A DNA stretch of 64,000 nucleotides from Bacillus shivajii (GCF_020519665.1 NZ_CP084703.1:1798001-1862000), one strand, 5' to 3'. Numbered from the stretch's first letter, positions 8,825-17,781 are shown. The notes: generated by a model from the sequence alone, not told the origin. Translations and numbers: made by a program.

Positions 8825-9454
8825 TTATATTTTCTCTATATCGAAGACGCGAAACCCTTCTTTTTCCAAATGCTTAATGACTGAAGTTAGTGTTTCTTCC
8901 GTAGTATTTTTCGGAAGGGTGACAAGCACCCGTCTGAAAAAAGTACTTTCATTATCTAATGTAAGCATACTTTGAATGTTCGTATGTTTTTTCAGGCTTG
9001 AAACGATCATATTTAACGCACCTTGATATTCGTGAGTTGAAATTGTTAATGTGTAGCTTCCAGTCTTAACGCCCCATGAGTCTTCAAGAATTGACATGAC
9101 ATTTGCATGTGTCAATATCCCTGTAAATTTATGATCCTCTTCATGAACGGCAAGGTATGGGTATTTTTTGATGTTTGTGAAAATGCGGAAAAATGATGCT
9201 TGTTCGTCGATATAAACAGATTCGTCTTCACAAAGGTCCATAACTGAATCTTCCCAGTTAACGGTTTCTTTAACAATTGCTCGATAAATGTCTTGTGCAT
9301 AAATGTTGCCTTTAAAGTATGTAGCCGTTTTGTCTAAGATGGGAATACAACGAAATCCACTATCCTCTAGTTGTTGAAGAGCTTCCTTAATTGTATACGA
9401 TTCTTTAACAAATGTTACTTCTTCTTTAGGAATGATATTATACTTAATTTTCAC
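8825..9454 (-). CDS. cbpA: c-di-AMP-binding CBS/ACT protein CbpA
   Basis: This 209-residue protein has two CBS motifs (about residues 10-65 and 75-130), then an ACT-like domain (SYTLTISTHEYQGALNMIVSSL and following). This CBS-CBS-ACT layout is that of CbpA, a cyclic di-AMP receptor first described in Listeria. The shorter B. subtilis DarB/CbpB lacks the ACT domain. The start ATG follows GAAAGGGGCATG. Cyclic di-AMP controls potassium and osmolyte balance, so this is probably a cytosolic signalling receptor. The partner it regulates cannot be read from the neighbours. Confidence 0.8.
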   Translation of the reverse strand: MKIKYNIIPKEEVTFVKESYTIKEALQQLEDSGFRCIPILDKTATYFKGNIYAQDIYRAIVKETVNWEDSVMDLCEDESVYIDEQASFFRIFTNIKKYPYLAVHEEDHKFTGILTHANVMSILEDSWGVKTGSYTLTISTHEYQGALNMIVSSLKKHTNIQSMLTLDNESTFFRRVLVTLPKNTTEETLTSVIKHLEKEGFRVFDIEKI

Positions 9455-9624
9455 TGTTCATGCCCCTTTCTCAAATCAAGCTTATCATTATTATAAACGA
9501 TAATAATCAGAAAAAAACTATAATTTTAAATATTGTCAAATGTATAAGTGTCATCATATATCGAATTCAATTGGTCGAATAAATTCATTTAAAAATGAGA
9601 AATTTAAGGATGGAGGTGGATGAA

Positions 9625-9885
9625 ATGACAAACTCAAGTTACTTGCAAGGAGCAATCAACGAGATTGAGCATGTCATGACGAACGCAGAAGAACAATTAA
9701 CTGCTTCTAAGAAAGTCCAGCCTGGTGATCCGAATGAATTCTCTGAGGCACAGTTGCAACTTGAAGCTGCTAATATGGAGCTTGAAAAAATACTAAGAAG
9801 CGCTACTGCAGAACAGAGAGATCAATTGCTGCGATTACAGCAACAAGTTCATCAGCTGCAAAATCGAATGATCCTAGGATTGTAA
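9625..9885 (+). CDS. ytzC: DUF2524 family protein (YtzC-like)
   Basis: This 86-residue helical protein starts MTNSSYLQGAINEIEHVM. The start ATG follows GGAGGTGG. Length and the two-helix heptad pattern (residues 10-40 and 45-80) match the small Bacillus DUF2524 family, of unknown function. A terminator follows directly. Confidence 0.75.
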   Translation: MTNSSYLQGAINEIEHVMTNAEEQLTASKKVQPGDPNEFSEAQLQLEAANMELEKILRSATAEQRDQLLRLQQQVHQLQNRMILGL

Positions 9886-9892
9886 CGGTAAA

Positions 9893-9932
9893 GACCTGTT
9901 TTTATCTAATATGATGAAGCAGGTCTTTTTAT
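9893..9932 (+). terminator. Terminator after the DUF2524 gene
   Basis: The stem AAAGACCTG / CAGGTCTTT is followed by T-rich sequence. Confidence 0.85.
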
Positions 9933-10057
9933 GTGTTTAAAGCAATGATAAGTTTTACTAAAATGTATCGAATATCACGCATTGGAGCTATCTAATAAAA
10001 ATCGCATGCTTAAACATTAGCTTAAGTATATCTGTCTATATTTAGCAGATGTATTAA

Positions 10058-10086
10058 TTGACAAAATTTGGTATGTGTTTTACTCT
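10058..10086 (+). promoter_or_regulatory. SigA-type promoter of the ABC-F leader
   Basis: TTGACA at 10058 is separated by 17 bases from TACTCT. It lies 35 nt before the leader ORF. The -35 box is perfect and the -10 box is weak, as is common for genes controlled further downstream by attenuation. Confidence 0.55.
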
Positions 10087-10120
10087 TATTACATTGTGAA
10101 TGGAAGGGTGGAAATAAAAA

Positions 10121-10132
10121 ATGATTCAATGA
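10121..10132 (+). CDS. Three-codon leader ORF (Met-Ile-Gln)
   Basis: ATG ATT CAA TGA is preceded by a strong ribosome binding site (GGAAGGGTGG, 10102-10111). Its stop codon overlaps the left arm of the first leader hairpin. A very short ORF of this kind is known ahead of other Firmicutes ABC-F resistance genes, where a drug-stalled ribosome triggers read-through. Confidence 0.6.
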   Translation: MIQ

Positions 10133-10370
10133 TCCTAACTTTTATAGAAATCATAAATAGCTTAACTTATTTAAGTTTAGATTAATTTTCTTAATATCTA
10201 AATGCATATTTGTTTTGGCTATTTATGATTTCTTTGAGGTAGGATTATTGTGTAATGCTCTTTGAATAATGGCTAAAGTTGCAACCTCGGTCTATTTAGG
10301 TGTATTTAAGCTGTTATAGTCTGCATTGCCTCCTATCTCAAAATGGATAGGAGGCTTTTATTATTATTTA
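10131..10370 (+). promoter_or_regulatory. Ribosome-mediated transcription attenuator
   Basis: Three competing structures are visible. The first is a hairpin of GATCCTA...GAAATCATAAATAGC (10131-10161) with GCTATTTATGATTTC...GAGGTAGGAT (10218-10245). The second is a terminator stem, GCCTCCTATC (10328-10337) with GATAGGAGGC (10346-10355), followed by TTTTATTATT. The third is an alternative pairing of GAGGTAGGA (10236-10244) with TCCTATCTC (10331-10339), which would break the terminator stem. A ribosome stalled on the leader ORF would cover ATCCTA, free GAGGTAGGA and allow read-through. Confidence 0.75.
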
Positions 10371-10426
10371 AATGAGCGATATATAAGAACTTTGTATTGG
10401 TGATTTTTTTAAAAGGAGAGGATTTA

Positions 10427-11899
10427 ATGACTAGAAATATTCTTATGAAAAATATGACATTTAAATATTTATCTATGCTTAAACCTGTTTTTAAAAATGT
10501 AGAGTTAAATATCAATGAGAATTGGAAATTAGGACTTGTAGGGAGGAATGGTAGAGGGAAAACAACATTTTTAAAAATTCTTTTAAATGAACTTGAGTAT
10601 GAAGGTACTGTACAGTCAACTTTAGACTTCAAATACTTCCCTAGCTATCCCGACAGTCAATACGATTTAACTGCTTTAGAAGTATTACAAAGATATGAAC
10701 CAAATATAGAAGTTTGGAAAATAGAACGTGAATTAACGTATATGGGATTACCACCTGACATTTTATATAAGAAATTCAATGTACTTAGTGGCGGCGAACA
10801 AACAAAACTTTTATTGATTGAGTTGTTTTTAAGCGAAAATTCATTTCCTTTGATTGATGAGCCGACAAATAATTTAGATTTGTTTGGCAGACAAATCGTA
10901 GGTGAATATTTAAGTAATAAAAAGGGATTTATCGTCGTTAGTCACGATGAATATTTTTTGAATCAATTTGTTAATCATATCTTAGCCATTAATAAGGAAT
11001 CATTGGACCTAATTAAGGGAAATGTTGATACTTGGAAAACCGAAAAGCAAAATGCAGATTTACTCGTGCAAGAAGAGAATTCCAAGTTAAAAGGTGAAAT
11101 AAATCGGCTAAATGATGTATCTAGACAAGTAAATACTTGGGGGTTAAAAAGAGAAAACAGTACAAAGGATGCTTCTGAAAGAAGATTAGCTGCAAAACAA
11201 ATGAAAAGAGCCAAAGCCATTAAAAAAAGAACGGAAGAATTGATTGAAGAAAAGCGAGGGCTTATTAATAATATTGAGGATATTGCAGAACTAAAGATGA
11301 ATGTGGAACAGCCGAGAAAGCAAATAATGTTTCTACGTAATTTTTCAATACTGAGAGATGGAGCACTTTTATTTGAACCAATTAACGTAGATATTTATTC
11401 ATCTGAACGTTTGTTCATTGAAGGGAAAAATGGTGTAGGTAAATCTACTTTAATAAATTTTATACTGGGGAAAGAACAGTTAGAAACTGTTGGTGACTAT
11501 GAGATAACACTTCCTAAAAATCTATCCACTCTAAGTCAAAAAAATCAAGAAAATATAGATTTTTCTTCGCTAATGCATAAATTATCGTCTAAATCAGATA
11601 AAGAAGAATTTTTACATCTACTTCATCAATTAGGTATAAATCGAGCACACTTTTCAGACCCAACAAGTAAGGATTGGAGTTCTGGGGAGCAGAAAAAAGT
11701 TTTTTTAGCTAATGCACTATTAGGAAAAAATGAGTTATTTATTTGGGATGAAGTGACCAATAGCTTGGATATTATGGTTATTAACCAACTGATTGATGCT
11801 ATAAAGAATTATAACCCCACAATGATTAGTGTTGACCATAATGAATATTTCGTTAGTTCCATAGCTACTAAAAAGATAGAATTAACCTCATTTTATTAA
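10427..11899 (+). CDS. Lsa-type ABC-F ribosomal protection protein
   Basis: This 490-residue soluble protein has two ATP-binding cassettes and no membrane domain. ABC-F proteins of this type bind the ribosome and displace lincosamides, pleuromutilins or streptogramin A. The first cassette has GRNGRGKTT (about residue 39), LSGGEQ and DEPTNNLD. The interdomain linker (about residues 200-290) is long and basic. The second cassette has GKNGVGKST, SSGEQKK and an altered Walker B region, WDEVTNSLD. The start ATG follows AAAAGGAGAGG. The attenuator upstream supports drug-induced expression. The best match by memory is the Lsa group; substrates cannot be read from sequence. Confidence 0.85.
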   Translation: MTRNILMKNMTFKYLSMLKPVFKNVELNINENWKLGLVGRNGRGKTTFLKILLNELEYEGTVQSTLDFKYFPSYPDSQYDLTALEVLQRYEPNIEVWKIERELTYMGLPPDILYKKFNVLSGGEQTKLLLIELFLSENSFPLIDEPTNNLDLFGRQIVGEYLSNKKGFIVVSHDEYFLNQFVNHILAINKESLDLIKGNVDTWKTEKQNADLLVQEENSKLKGEINRLNDVSRQVNTWGLKRENSTKDASERRLAAKQMKRAKAIKKRTEELIEEKRGLINNIEDIAELKMNVEQPRKQIMFLRNFSILRDGALLFEPINVDIYSSERLFIEGKNGVGKSTLINFILGKEQLETVGDYEITLPKNLSTLSQKNQENIDFSSLMHKLSSKSDKEEFLHLLHQLGINRAHFSDPTSKDWSSGEQKKVFLANALLGKNELFIWDEVTNSLDIMVINQLIDAIKNYNPTMISVDHNEYFVSSIATKKIELTSFY

Positions 11900-12061
11900 A
11901 CAATAGTGCAAAGTTAAGGGCAGAAGTTTACTCTTTTTCAACAAAAGAGTATGCGTTAGTAAAATTTCGAGTTGCTATGGTGCAGCTCATTATTGTGCCA
12001 ATAAACTGGAAAATGATGTTAAGCTAATGGGGAGATCAATTTAACAAGGAGAATTTAAACA
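11900..12061 (+). other. Intergenic spacer with array motif
   Basis: A hairpin without a T-run (ACTCTTTT / AAAAGAGT, about 11930-11950) follows the ABC-F gene. At 12022-12046 GCTAATGGGGAG...TTTAACAAGG matches the motif that punctuates the 40-50 kb island and merges into the ribosome binding site of the next gene. Confidence 0.5.
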
Positions 12062-12445
12062 TTGAAAAAATTTTATATTGCATCGAGCTTTAAAAATATA
12101 AATACAGTTCGTTACGTTAGTAATGAATTAATTGATAAAGGTTATATTCAAACATATGATTGGACGAAAAATGATAGAGCTTCAACGATAGAGGATTTAA
12201 AAGAAATAGGAAGGCAAGAAAGAAATGCTGTGATGAAGGCTGATTTTATTATTGTATTATTACCAGCAGGTAAAGGAAGTCATATTGAATTTGGTATTGC
12301 ATTAGGACAAGGCAAAAGAATTTATCTTTACTCACAAAATGATGAAGTAAATAATTTTGAAATAACCAGTACCTTTTACCATTTATCGCAAGTTGAGAAA
12401 TGTATTGGAACTATAGATGAGTTGATTAAAAAAGTCACAAAATAG
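12062..12445 (+). CDS. Nucleoside 2-deoxyribosyltransferase-like protein
   Basis: This 127-residue protein begins with TTG after AAGGAG. KKFYIASSFKN at the start, the central KADFIIVLLPAGKGSHIEFGIALGQGKRIYLYS and the overall length fit the Rossmann-like nucleoside deoxyribosyltransferase fold. The conserved pattern of an acidic residue before a hydrophobic strand and a glycine-rich Glu-containing loop is present. The substrate is unknown, and many short members of this fold are uncharacterised. It sits in a small island with the ABC-F gene. Confidence 0.65.
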   Translation: MKKFYIASSFKNINTVRYVSNELIDKGYIQTYDWTKNDRASTIEDLKEIGRQERNAVMKADFIIVLLPAGKGSHIEFGIALGQGKRIYLYSQNDEVNNFEITSTFYHLSQVEKCIGTIDELIKKVTK

Positions 12446-12872
12446 ACTAGTGTTATTAAGCTAAAGGGTTACTTTGCTTAAATAAGAGTTAGCGTTTTTC
12501 TTTTTGTGCTGACGAGCTTAAGAGTGAATGTAAAATTAGGATACGAAAGTTACGAGGGGGGGAAATGGTTTATTCGTATTCTACCTAATAATTAAAACAG
12601 CAGTTTCAAAAGGTATAGATGATTCAAAGACAATAAAGGATTTGAAAAAAGAAATTAATGAGTTGAAAGAGCAAAAGTCGGAAGAGCGAAATAGGGTAGA
12701 ATCTAAACACATTATAAATAGAAAAGCGTAAATCGTTCTTGCACGAAAGAAGATGTGATAGCACAACGTATAGTAACTTCTGTTATAGTGCTAAAGGAAA
12801 GAAGCATGAAATAAGAAAGTGGATGTATTTTACTAACATTACAGATATATTCAATAGTAATAGGAGGCATAT
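12446..12872 (+). other. Spacer with array motif and a possible gene remnant
   Basis: A degenerate array motif (AAGGGTTACTTTGCTTAAATAAG, in two parts) lies at 12464-12486. From about 12590 to 12731 one frame codes for a lysine- and glutamate-rich helix (KTIKDLKKEINELKEQK) and ends in TAA, but it has no start codon in frame with its GGGGGG ribosome-binding-like sequence. It looks like a frameshifted or truncated small gene. Confidence 0.4.
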
Positions 12873-13517
12873 ATGCTAAATATTTATCTTACACGTCATG
12901 GAGAAACTCAATGGAACAAAGAAAATCGTTTACAGGGTTCGAAGGATTCGGAACTTACAGATAATGGAATCGAAAATGCAATCATGCTAGGAAAACGATT
13001 AAGTAATATTGATTTTAATGCCATCTATTCAAGTACAAGCGAAAGAGCTTTTCAGACTGCTAAATACATAACATTAGATAAAGATATTCCTATTTATACT
13101 AATGAAGATTTAAAGGAAATTCATTTTGGTGAATGGGAAGGTAAAACCAAAGAAGAAATACTAGCCATTAAGAATTATAATATTCAATTTCGGAATTTTT
13201 GGGATAATCCTCATACCTATAACCACAAACCTCATAAAGGTGAAGGATTAACTGTATTTAAACAGAGGGTAGAAGATGCTGTCAGAAGGGTTATTTCAGA
13301 GAACCATAATGGAAATATACTAATCGTTACTCATGCAGTAGTGATAAGAGCTATCCTGTCATTTACCATGAATATTTCAACTGAACAAATGTGGGAGCCA
13401 CCTTTTATTCATGGGACAAGTCTTACAACCTTTAATTGGGATGGAGAACAGTTTAATTATAAAATGATAGGCGATACATCCCATTTTATGTCTGAGACTA
13501 AATTATATTCTGGTTAA
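12873..13517 (+). CDS. Histidine phosphatase family protein
   Basis: This 214-residue protein has the phosphohistidine motif LTRHGETQWN at residues 6-15, the second-half motif VTHAVVIRA (His near residue 155) and the acidic segment EIHFGEWEGKT. This is the layout of phosphoglycerate mutase-like phosphatases (PhoE/CobC type). The start ATG follows AATAGGAGG. The substrate is not predictable. It is the last gene of the accessory island between DUF2524 and pncA. Confidence 0.85.
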   Translation: MLNIYLTRHGETQWNKENRLQGSKDSELTDNGIENAIMLGKRLSNIDFNAIYSSTSERAFQTAKYITLDKDIPIYTNEDLKEIHFGEWEGKTKEEILAIKNYNIQFRNFWDNPHTYNHKPHKGEGLTVFKQRVEDAVRRVISENHNGNILIVTHAVVIRAILSFTMNISTEQMWEPPFIHGTSLTTFNWDGEQFNYKMIGDTSHFMSETKLYSG

Positions 13518-13739
13518 ACAAGCTTGAATTCTATTACTCCACTAACGGAAGCGATAGCACAAGAAGCTGTCGGTACTCTTGGTCCGCAAACGGGGAGGCA
13601 ATTAGTTGCTGCGCATCATTAAGAAAATACGTTATCACGCGTTAATGAATGGCTATCTACATAAAAGTCGTAACCATACTCATACGAAAGAATCGATGGT
13701 ATAATGGGTTTAGCAAAATGGTGAGGGGAGAGGGTTTGT
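13518..13739 (+). other. Spacer with short coding remnant
   Basis: From about 13527 to 13621 a frame without a start codon reads NSITPLTEAIAQEAVGTLGP and ends in TAA. Its codon usage looks genuine, so it may be the tail of a deleted gene. The family is not recognised. Confidence 0.3.
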
Positions 13740-14309
13740 GTGAAAGCGTTAATCGTCATTGATTATACGAATGACTTTGTTGCAGATGAAGGGAAATTAA
13801 CTAGTGGCGAAAGAGGTCAGTCGATTGAAGAACGCATAACTGAACTGACAAAAGAGTTTATTGACCATAATGATTACGTAATTTTTGCAGTTGATGTTCA
13901 TGAAGAAAATGATCCATACCATCCTGAAACAAAGCTATTCCCACCGCATAATATACGCGGTACGAAAGGGAGGAAGCTTTACGGACAGCTTGGTATGTTA
14001 TTAGATAATACATTCCGTGAAGAAAAAGAAAATATTGAGTGGATCGATAAGACGAGATACAGTGCGTTTCAAGGTACGGATTTGGAATTGAAATTGCGTG
14101 AGCGAAACGTTCATGAAGTACATCTGACCGGTGTTTGTACGGATATATGCGTGTTACATACTGCTGTAGATGCATATAATAAAGGGTTTTCCATTGTTGT
14201 TCATCAAGATGCGGTAGAGAGCTTTGATCCAGTAGGGCATAATTGGGCGATAGAACACTTTAAAAATACACTTGGAGCAAAAGTATTTGTTAGTGGCAAG
14301 GAAAGATAA
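13740..14309 (+). CDS. pncA: Nicotinamidase-type cysteine hydrolase
   Basis: This 189-residue isochorismatase-fold enzyme begins with GTG after GGGGAGAGGG. The catalytic triad is visible: Asp in VIDYTNDFV (residue 8), Lys in IDKTRYSAF and Cys in TGVCTDICVLHTA (about residue 138). The metal-binding residues are in DVHEENDPYHPE. Length and motifs fit nicotinamidase PncA, which makes nicotinate for NAD salvage. Other isochorismatase-family hydrolases are possible but less likely. Confidence 0.85.
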   Translation: MKALIVIDYTNDFVADEGKLTSGERGQSIEERITELTKEFIDHNDYVIFAVDVHEENDPYHPETKLFPPHNIRGTKGRKLYGQLGMLLDNTFREEKENIEWIDKTRYSAFQGTDLELKLRERNVHEVHLTGVCTDICVLHTAVDAYNKGFSIVVHQDAVESFDPVGHNWAIEHFKNTLGAKVFVSGKER

Positions 14310-14337
14310 TGAATGTTTAAAATGACAAAGAGATGAT

Positions 14338-14387
14338 ATGCTCGGCAAAGCATCTAAATCGAGATGATTGCCGGGCGTTATTTTTTG
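14338..14387 (+). terminator. Terminator after pncA
   Basis: A long stem, GCTCGGCAA plus GCATCT pairing with AGATG plus TTGCCGGGC, is followed by TTATTTTTT. Confidence 0.85.
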
Positions 14388-14516
14388 CACTTTAATGTCA
14401 CTAAAGGATGAAAGTGTTACGACATAGAAGTCTTTCGTCATAAGGGGTTGGCGATCAATCAAGGTTGTTTTAATGTTAATGAGCTGAAAAAATTCAACCA
14501 TATTGGAGGTGAAGTC

Positions 14517-15410
14517 ATGTTATTTATCGAAGTCGTTTTTCCTGTCGTACTTGTTTTTATTATTGGTTATATTGTGCAAGCTTGGAAGAAAGTGAATTTA
14601 ACCCCTATTTCAGTCGTTACAATTTATATTTTAATTCCTGCTTTAGTTCTCGTAACGTTATATGAAAAAGAGTTATCGATCGATTTTTTTTACATCGTTC
14701 TGTATGCCTTTATATGGTTGTTTTTAATGATTATTATTACGAAATTGTATAGTAAATTGATGAAAAAAGATGAAAATACAGAAAGTGGATTGATTCTTTC
14801 AACAGCATTTATGAATGCTGGAAATTATGGTGTACCGATTATTTTATTTGCTTTTGGAGAGGCTGGTTTTGCATACGCGATTATCTTTATGGTGACGCAA
14901 ACCATCATTATGACAATCTTTGGGGTTTATTATGCTGCAAAAGGTGGAACGGGTGTACGAACTGCGATCAATACAGTCATGAAGATGCCGGCTACGTATA
15001 CGTTAATTTTAGTCATTATTCTACAAATAGGCGATATTCGAATCCCAGAACCGTTGTTTAATCCAATTGAACTTATTAGCCAGGCTGCGATTCCAGTGAC
15101 GATGCTTTTATTAGGGATGCAGTTAGCAGGGATCAAGTTAAATAAATTAGAATGGTCAAATATTTCATTTGCCGTTAGCTTACGTTTAATTATTTCACCA
15201 ATCCTAGCTTTTGGTGTAACATCACTGATGCCGATTTCATCACTAATGCAAACCGTCCTTATTATCGTAAGTTCAATGCCAACTGCAGCAACGACGACCA
15301 TTTATGCGATTCAATTTGAAACAAAGCCACATCTCGTATCAAGCGTAACATTAATTAGTACGATTTGTAGTGTGTTTACGATTACGTTTTTATTAATGCT
15401 TCTCGTGTAA
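14517..15410 (+). CDS. AEC family transporter
   Basis: This 297-residue protein has about ten membrane helices in two halves. The N-terminus FIEVVFPVVLVFIIGYIVQ and the segments AFMNAGNYGVPI and PVTMLLLGMQLAG are typical of auxin efflux carrier family permeases, which in bacteria move malate or other organic acids. The ATG at 14517 follows GGAGGTGAAG; an upstream ATG at 14448 lacks a ribosome binding site. It is monocistronic, and the substrate is unknown. Confidence 0.88.
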   Translation: MLFIEVVFPVVLVFIIGYIVQAWKKVNLTPISVVTIYILIPALVLVTLYEKELSIDFFYIVLYAFIWLFLMIIITKLYSKLMKKDENTESGLILSTAFMNAGNYGVPIILFAFGEAGFAYAIIFMVTQTIIMTIFGVYYAAKGGTGVRTAINTVMKMPATYTLILVIILQIGDIRIPEPLFNPIELISQAAIPVTMLLLGMQLAGIKLNKLEWSNISFAVSLRLIISPILAFGVTSLMPISSLMQTVLIIVSSMPTAATTTIYAIQFETKPHLVSSVTLISTICSVFTITFLLMLLV

Positions 15411-15415
15411 AATGA

Positions 15416-15967
15416 TTACTTTGTGTATCTATTTGCATAAGCACTAGCAACAAAGGATTCGGGTTTGATTTTCGGTTCAATTCCCATCGACTCGATTCGT
15501 GACATCATCTCACGAACAAAATATCTAGTTTTGTTACGACTTAAAGCACCGATATCAATATGTCCTTCAACTGTAAATGTTGCACCTTTGTATACGTGTG
15601 GTAAAACAATATGAATTAACTCGTCTTTCCTTTTTTCCGTAAACATTGAGACGACTTCTTCAGTTAATGATGTTTCATATGAGATCTTCTCATGTAAATT
15701 TGTCATTCTTCTAGGGACAGCTACTTTTCTTATACACGCCCAAGCACCTTTTCCTTCTTGTTGAATGACAATACCAGTCACAAACCTTGTGTAGGTAGAG
15801 TGAACTTGACTATCAGTACCAAACATTAATCTATATTTACCATTAGGATCACGTTTCATAAACTGGACAATCCGTTCAAATACTTGTTCAAAGGATAAGT
15901 TTTTTTCTCGTAAATTTTCAAATGAGTAATTCATTACTTGAAAGTTTCTCATAATGGTCCACCACAT
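15416..15967 (-). CDS. ykuK: YkuK family ribonuclease H-like protein (DUF458)
   Basis: This 183-residue protein matches the Bacillus YkuK family: FGTDSQVHSTYTRFVTGIVI near residue 45 contains the acidic residue expected of an RNase H-like fold, and KGAWACIRKVAVPRRM follows. No enzymatic activity is established. Two starts are possible: ATG at 15967 after AAAGGATCG, or the ATG of MRNFQ five codons later. It is convergent with the AEC transporter, with five bases between them. Confidence 0.85.
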   Translation of the reverse strand: MWWTIMRNFQVMNYSFENLREKNLSFEQVFERIVQFMKRDPNGKYRLMFGTDSQVHSTYTRFVTGIVIQQEGKGAWACIRKVAVPRRMTNLHEKISYETSLTEEVVSMFTEKRKDELIHIVLPHVYKGATFTVEGHIDIGALSRNKTRYFVREMMSRIESMGIEPKIKPESFVASAYANRYTK

Positions 15968-16281
15968 CGATCCTTTCTCAAGAAAATGACCTTTTTACAC
16001 CTTTTGGAATTAATTGTATTGTGTGAAAAAGGGATGGTAAAAATACACATCATGTTAGGAAATGACGATCTTTTGTTATTCCTTTTACTACATGTCTATT
16101 CTTTATAATTATTATTGGTGATGGTTCAATTTTATTAATAGAGACAAGCTAACTTTTAACTTCATAAAAAAAGTTAAATGAAATATGATTATGACGTATG
16201 AAATGCCGAATCCATTATGTTTAGAAGCACATGCTTCTTCGCTTTCTGTAGTGGAAAAACATCATAATTAATAGACGCAAA

Positions 16282-16328
16282 AAAGCCCTAATGGACCTAT
16301 GACGGGGGAGGAAGGCCATTGGGGCTTT
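16282..16328. terminator. Second terminator downstream of the YeeE gene
   Basis: The stem is AAAGCCCTAATGG / CCATTGGGGCTTT. The minus strand has the better T-run (T6), so it is probably a back-up terminator for the minus-strand gene. Confidence 0.65.
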
Positions 16329-16352
16329 ATATATATATAACTCAAAACAAGA

Positions 16353-16384
16353 AAAGAGACTGACCTTTTTAGTCAGCCTCTTTA
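16353..16384 (-). terminator. Terminator of the YeeE/YedE gene
   Basis: TAAAGAGGCTGACT pairs with AGTCTCTTT on the minus strand, directly after the stop. Confidence 0.8.
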
Positions 16385-16388
16385 TTAA

Positions 16389-17636
16389 TTAACAGAATTC
16401 ATCAGTTGATTTAGGATTTTTTATACCGAATAGAGGGCGAATAAATAGAGCAACATATGTCCCAATCATTGCAAAAATCATCCATACCCAACCGTGAACA
16501 CTAAATGATGCAATACCACCGAAATAAGCTCCGATGTTACATCCGAAGGCAAGTCTAGCACCGTAACCCATTAACAATCCACCTAAAATAGATGCCATAA
16601 TGATTTTAAATGGAAGCTTTTTTGTAAAGCTTAGTACGCCACCTGCAGCTGCGGCCATGGTTGCACCAATAAAGATACCAAAGTTCATGACACTTGTTCG
16701 ATCTGCAAAAATTGATTGCTCTAGTTGAACTTCACGTGAACCAGACCAATACCCCCATTGCAGGACATCGATACCAATAAATTGTGCAATTTTAGATCCC
16801 CATAAAGCAAAGGCACTAGTGATTCCCCAAGCAGAACCACTCACCATTAACGTTAGTGCATTAAATACCGCTAAAATAACTGCAGCAGCCCATAGTGGCC
16901 AAGCACCGCGGATGATTTTCTTCCATCCTGAGGCTGTTGGAAGTACAGCCATTTTTGGCGAGCGACGTTTTTTAGCGACATAAAATGTTAAGAAAATTAT
17001 CCCACCGAAGATTGCTAATTGAAGGATCCATGCACCGAAGAAGCCAAGTCCTGTGTGCTCTGCAAGAGAAAATCCTGGAAGATTTGGTGCAGTTTCTGTC
17101 CAAAATTCAAAATGCCAAGCTCCGATAACAGAGCCGATTATAAAACTAATCAACACAATGATAGCAGACGTCCTACCTCCACCGATTTGGTAAAGAACTC
17201 CGGAAGCACAACCATTAGCTAGTTGCATACCAATTCCAAATAAAAACGATCCGACTATGACACTTGCTCCAATTGGTGCAACAGAGCCAGAAGGGTCAAC
17301 GCCGAAAAAGCCGATACCAAAATGTAAGATTGGTGCAAATAATGTGATAGCTACAGCTAACATAAGCATGTGGGCACGTAATGCTTCCCCATTTCCTACA
17401 GCCATAAATCGCCTGAATGCAGAAGTAAATCCGAATCTAGCGTGGAAAAGTGTATATCCAAAAATAAGTCCAAATGAAGATAAAATAAACATTTGTAATC
17501 CAGAAATTGTATAGCTGACAATACCTAAAATTATATATGCAAAAAGACCGATGATGAATGGTTTTAACTGCATGGGTGGTAAAGGTGTTACTTCTTGTAT
17601 TCTTTGATTGTTTTCATTCAATGACTGTAATGCCAT
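16389..17636 (-). CDS. YeeE/YedE family sulfur-compound transporter
   Basis: This 415-residue polytopic membrane protein has about ten helices and two pseudo-repeats. Each repeat carries a Gly-Cys motif, GMQLANGCASGVLYQIGGGR (about residue 135) and GARLAFGCNIGAYFGG (about residue 375). These cysteines line the path of thiosulfate in characterised YeeE (TsuA) proteins. The ATG at 17636 follows GAGGTG and is preferred over an in-frame GTG nine bases upstream that lies inside that site. It probably imports thiosulfate or a related sulfur compound. No TusA-like gene is adjacent. Confidence 0.85.
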   Translation of the reverse strand: MALQSLNENNQRIQEVTPLPPMQLKPFIIGLFAYIILGIVSYTISGLQMFILSSFGLIFGYTLFHARFGFTSAFRRFMAVGNGEALRAHMLMLAVAITLFAPILHFGIGFFGVDPSGSVAPIGASVIVGSFLFGIGMQLANGCASGVLYQIGGGRTSAIIVLISFIIGSVIGAWHFEFWTETAPNLPGFSLAEHTGLGFFGAWILQLAIFGGIIFLTFYVAKKRRSPKMAVLPTASGWKKIIRGAWPLWAAAVILAVFNALTLMVSGSAWGITSAFALWGSKIAQFIGIDVLQWGYWSGSREVQLEQSIFADRTSVMNFGIFIGATMAAAAGGVLSFTKKLPFKIIMASILGGLLMGYGARLAFGCNIGAYFGGIASFSVHGWVWMIFAMIGTYVALFIRPLFGIKNPKSTDEFC

Positions 17637-17733
17637 ATAAATCACCTCATATCCTATTAACCTTATAGGGATTATCTTCGAATTAAAGGATACTCCACTT
17701 CATTCCTAAAGTAAATATGTAAATGATATGTTA

Positions 17734-17750
17734 AAATGTTAAGAACATTT
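17734..17750. promoter_or_regulatory. Inverted repeat between divergent genes
   Basis: AAATGTT-AAG-AACATTT is a 7-3-7 palindrome in the intergenic region shared by the YeeE gene and kynB. It could be a repressor operator; no regulator gene is nearby. Confidence 0.35.
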
Positions 17751-17781
17751 CATTATATTAAGTATGGGAAGGAGAGGTTCG

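Larger units (their letters stand above)
15968..16388. other. Intergenic region with two terminators
   Basis: This 420-nt gap separates ykuK from the YeeE gene. It contains a small hairpin (AACTTTT / AAAAGTT, about 16150-16174) and a 28-codon ORF at 16185-16271 that lacks a ribosome binding site. The two terminators are listed separately. No other gene is seen. Confidence 0.5.

Noticed and set aside
16185..16271. 28-codon ORF before a terminator
   Set aside because: It has no ribosome binding site, and the terminator works better for the minus-strand gene.
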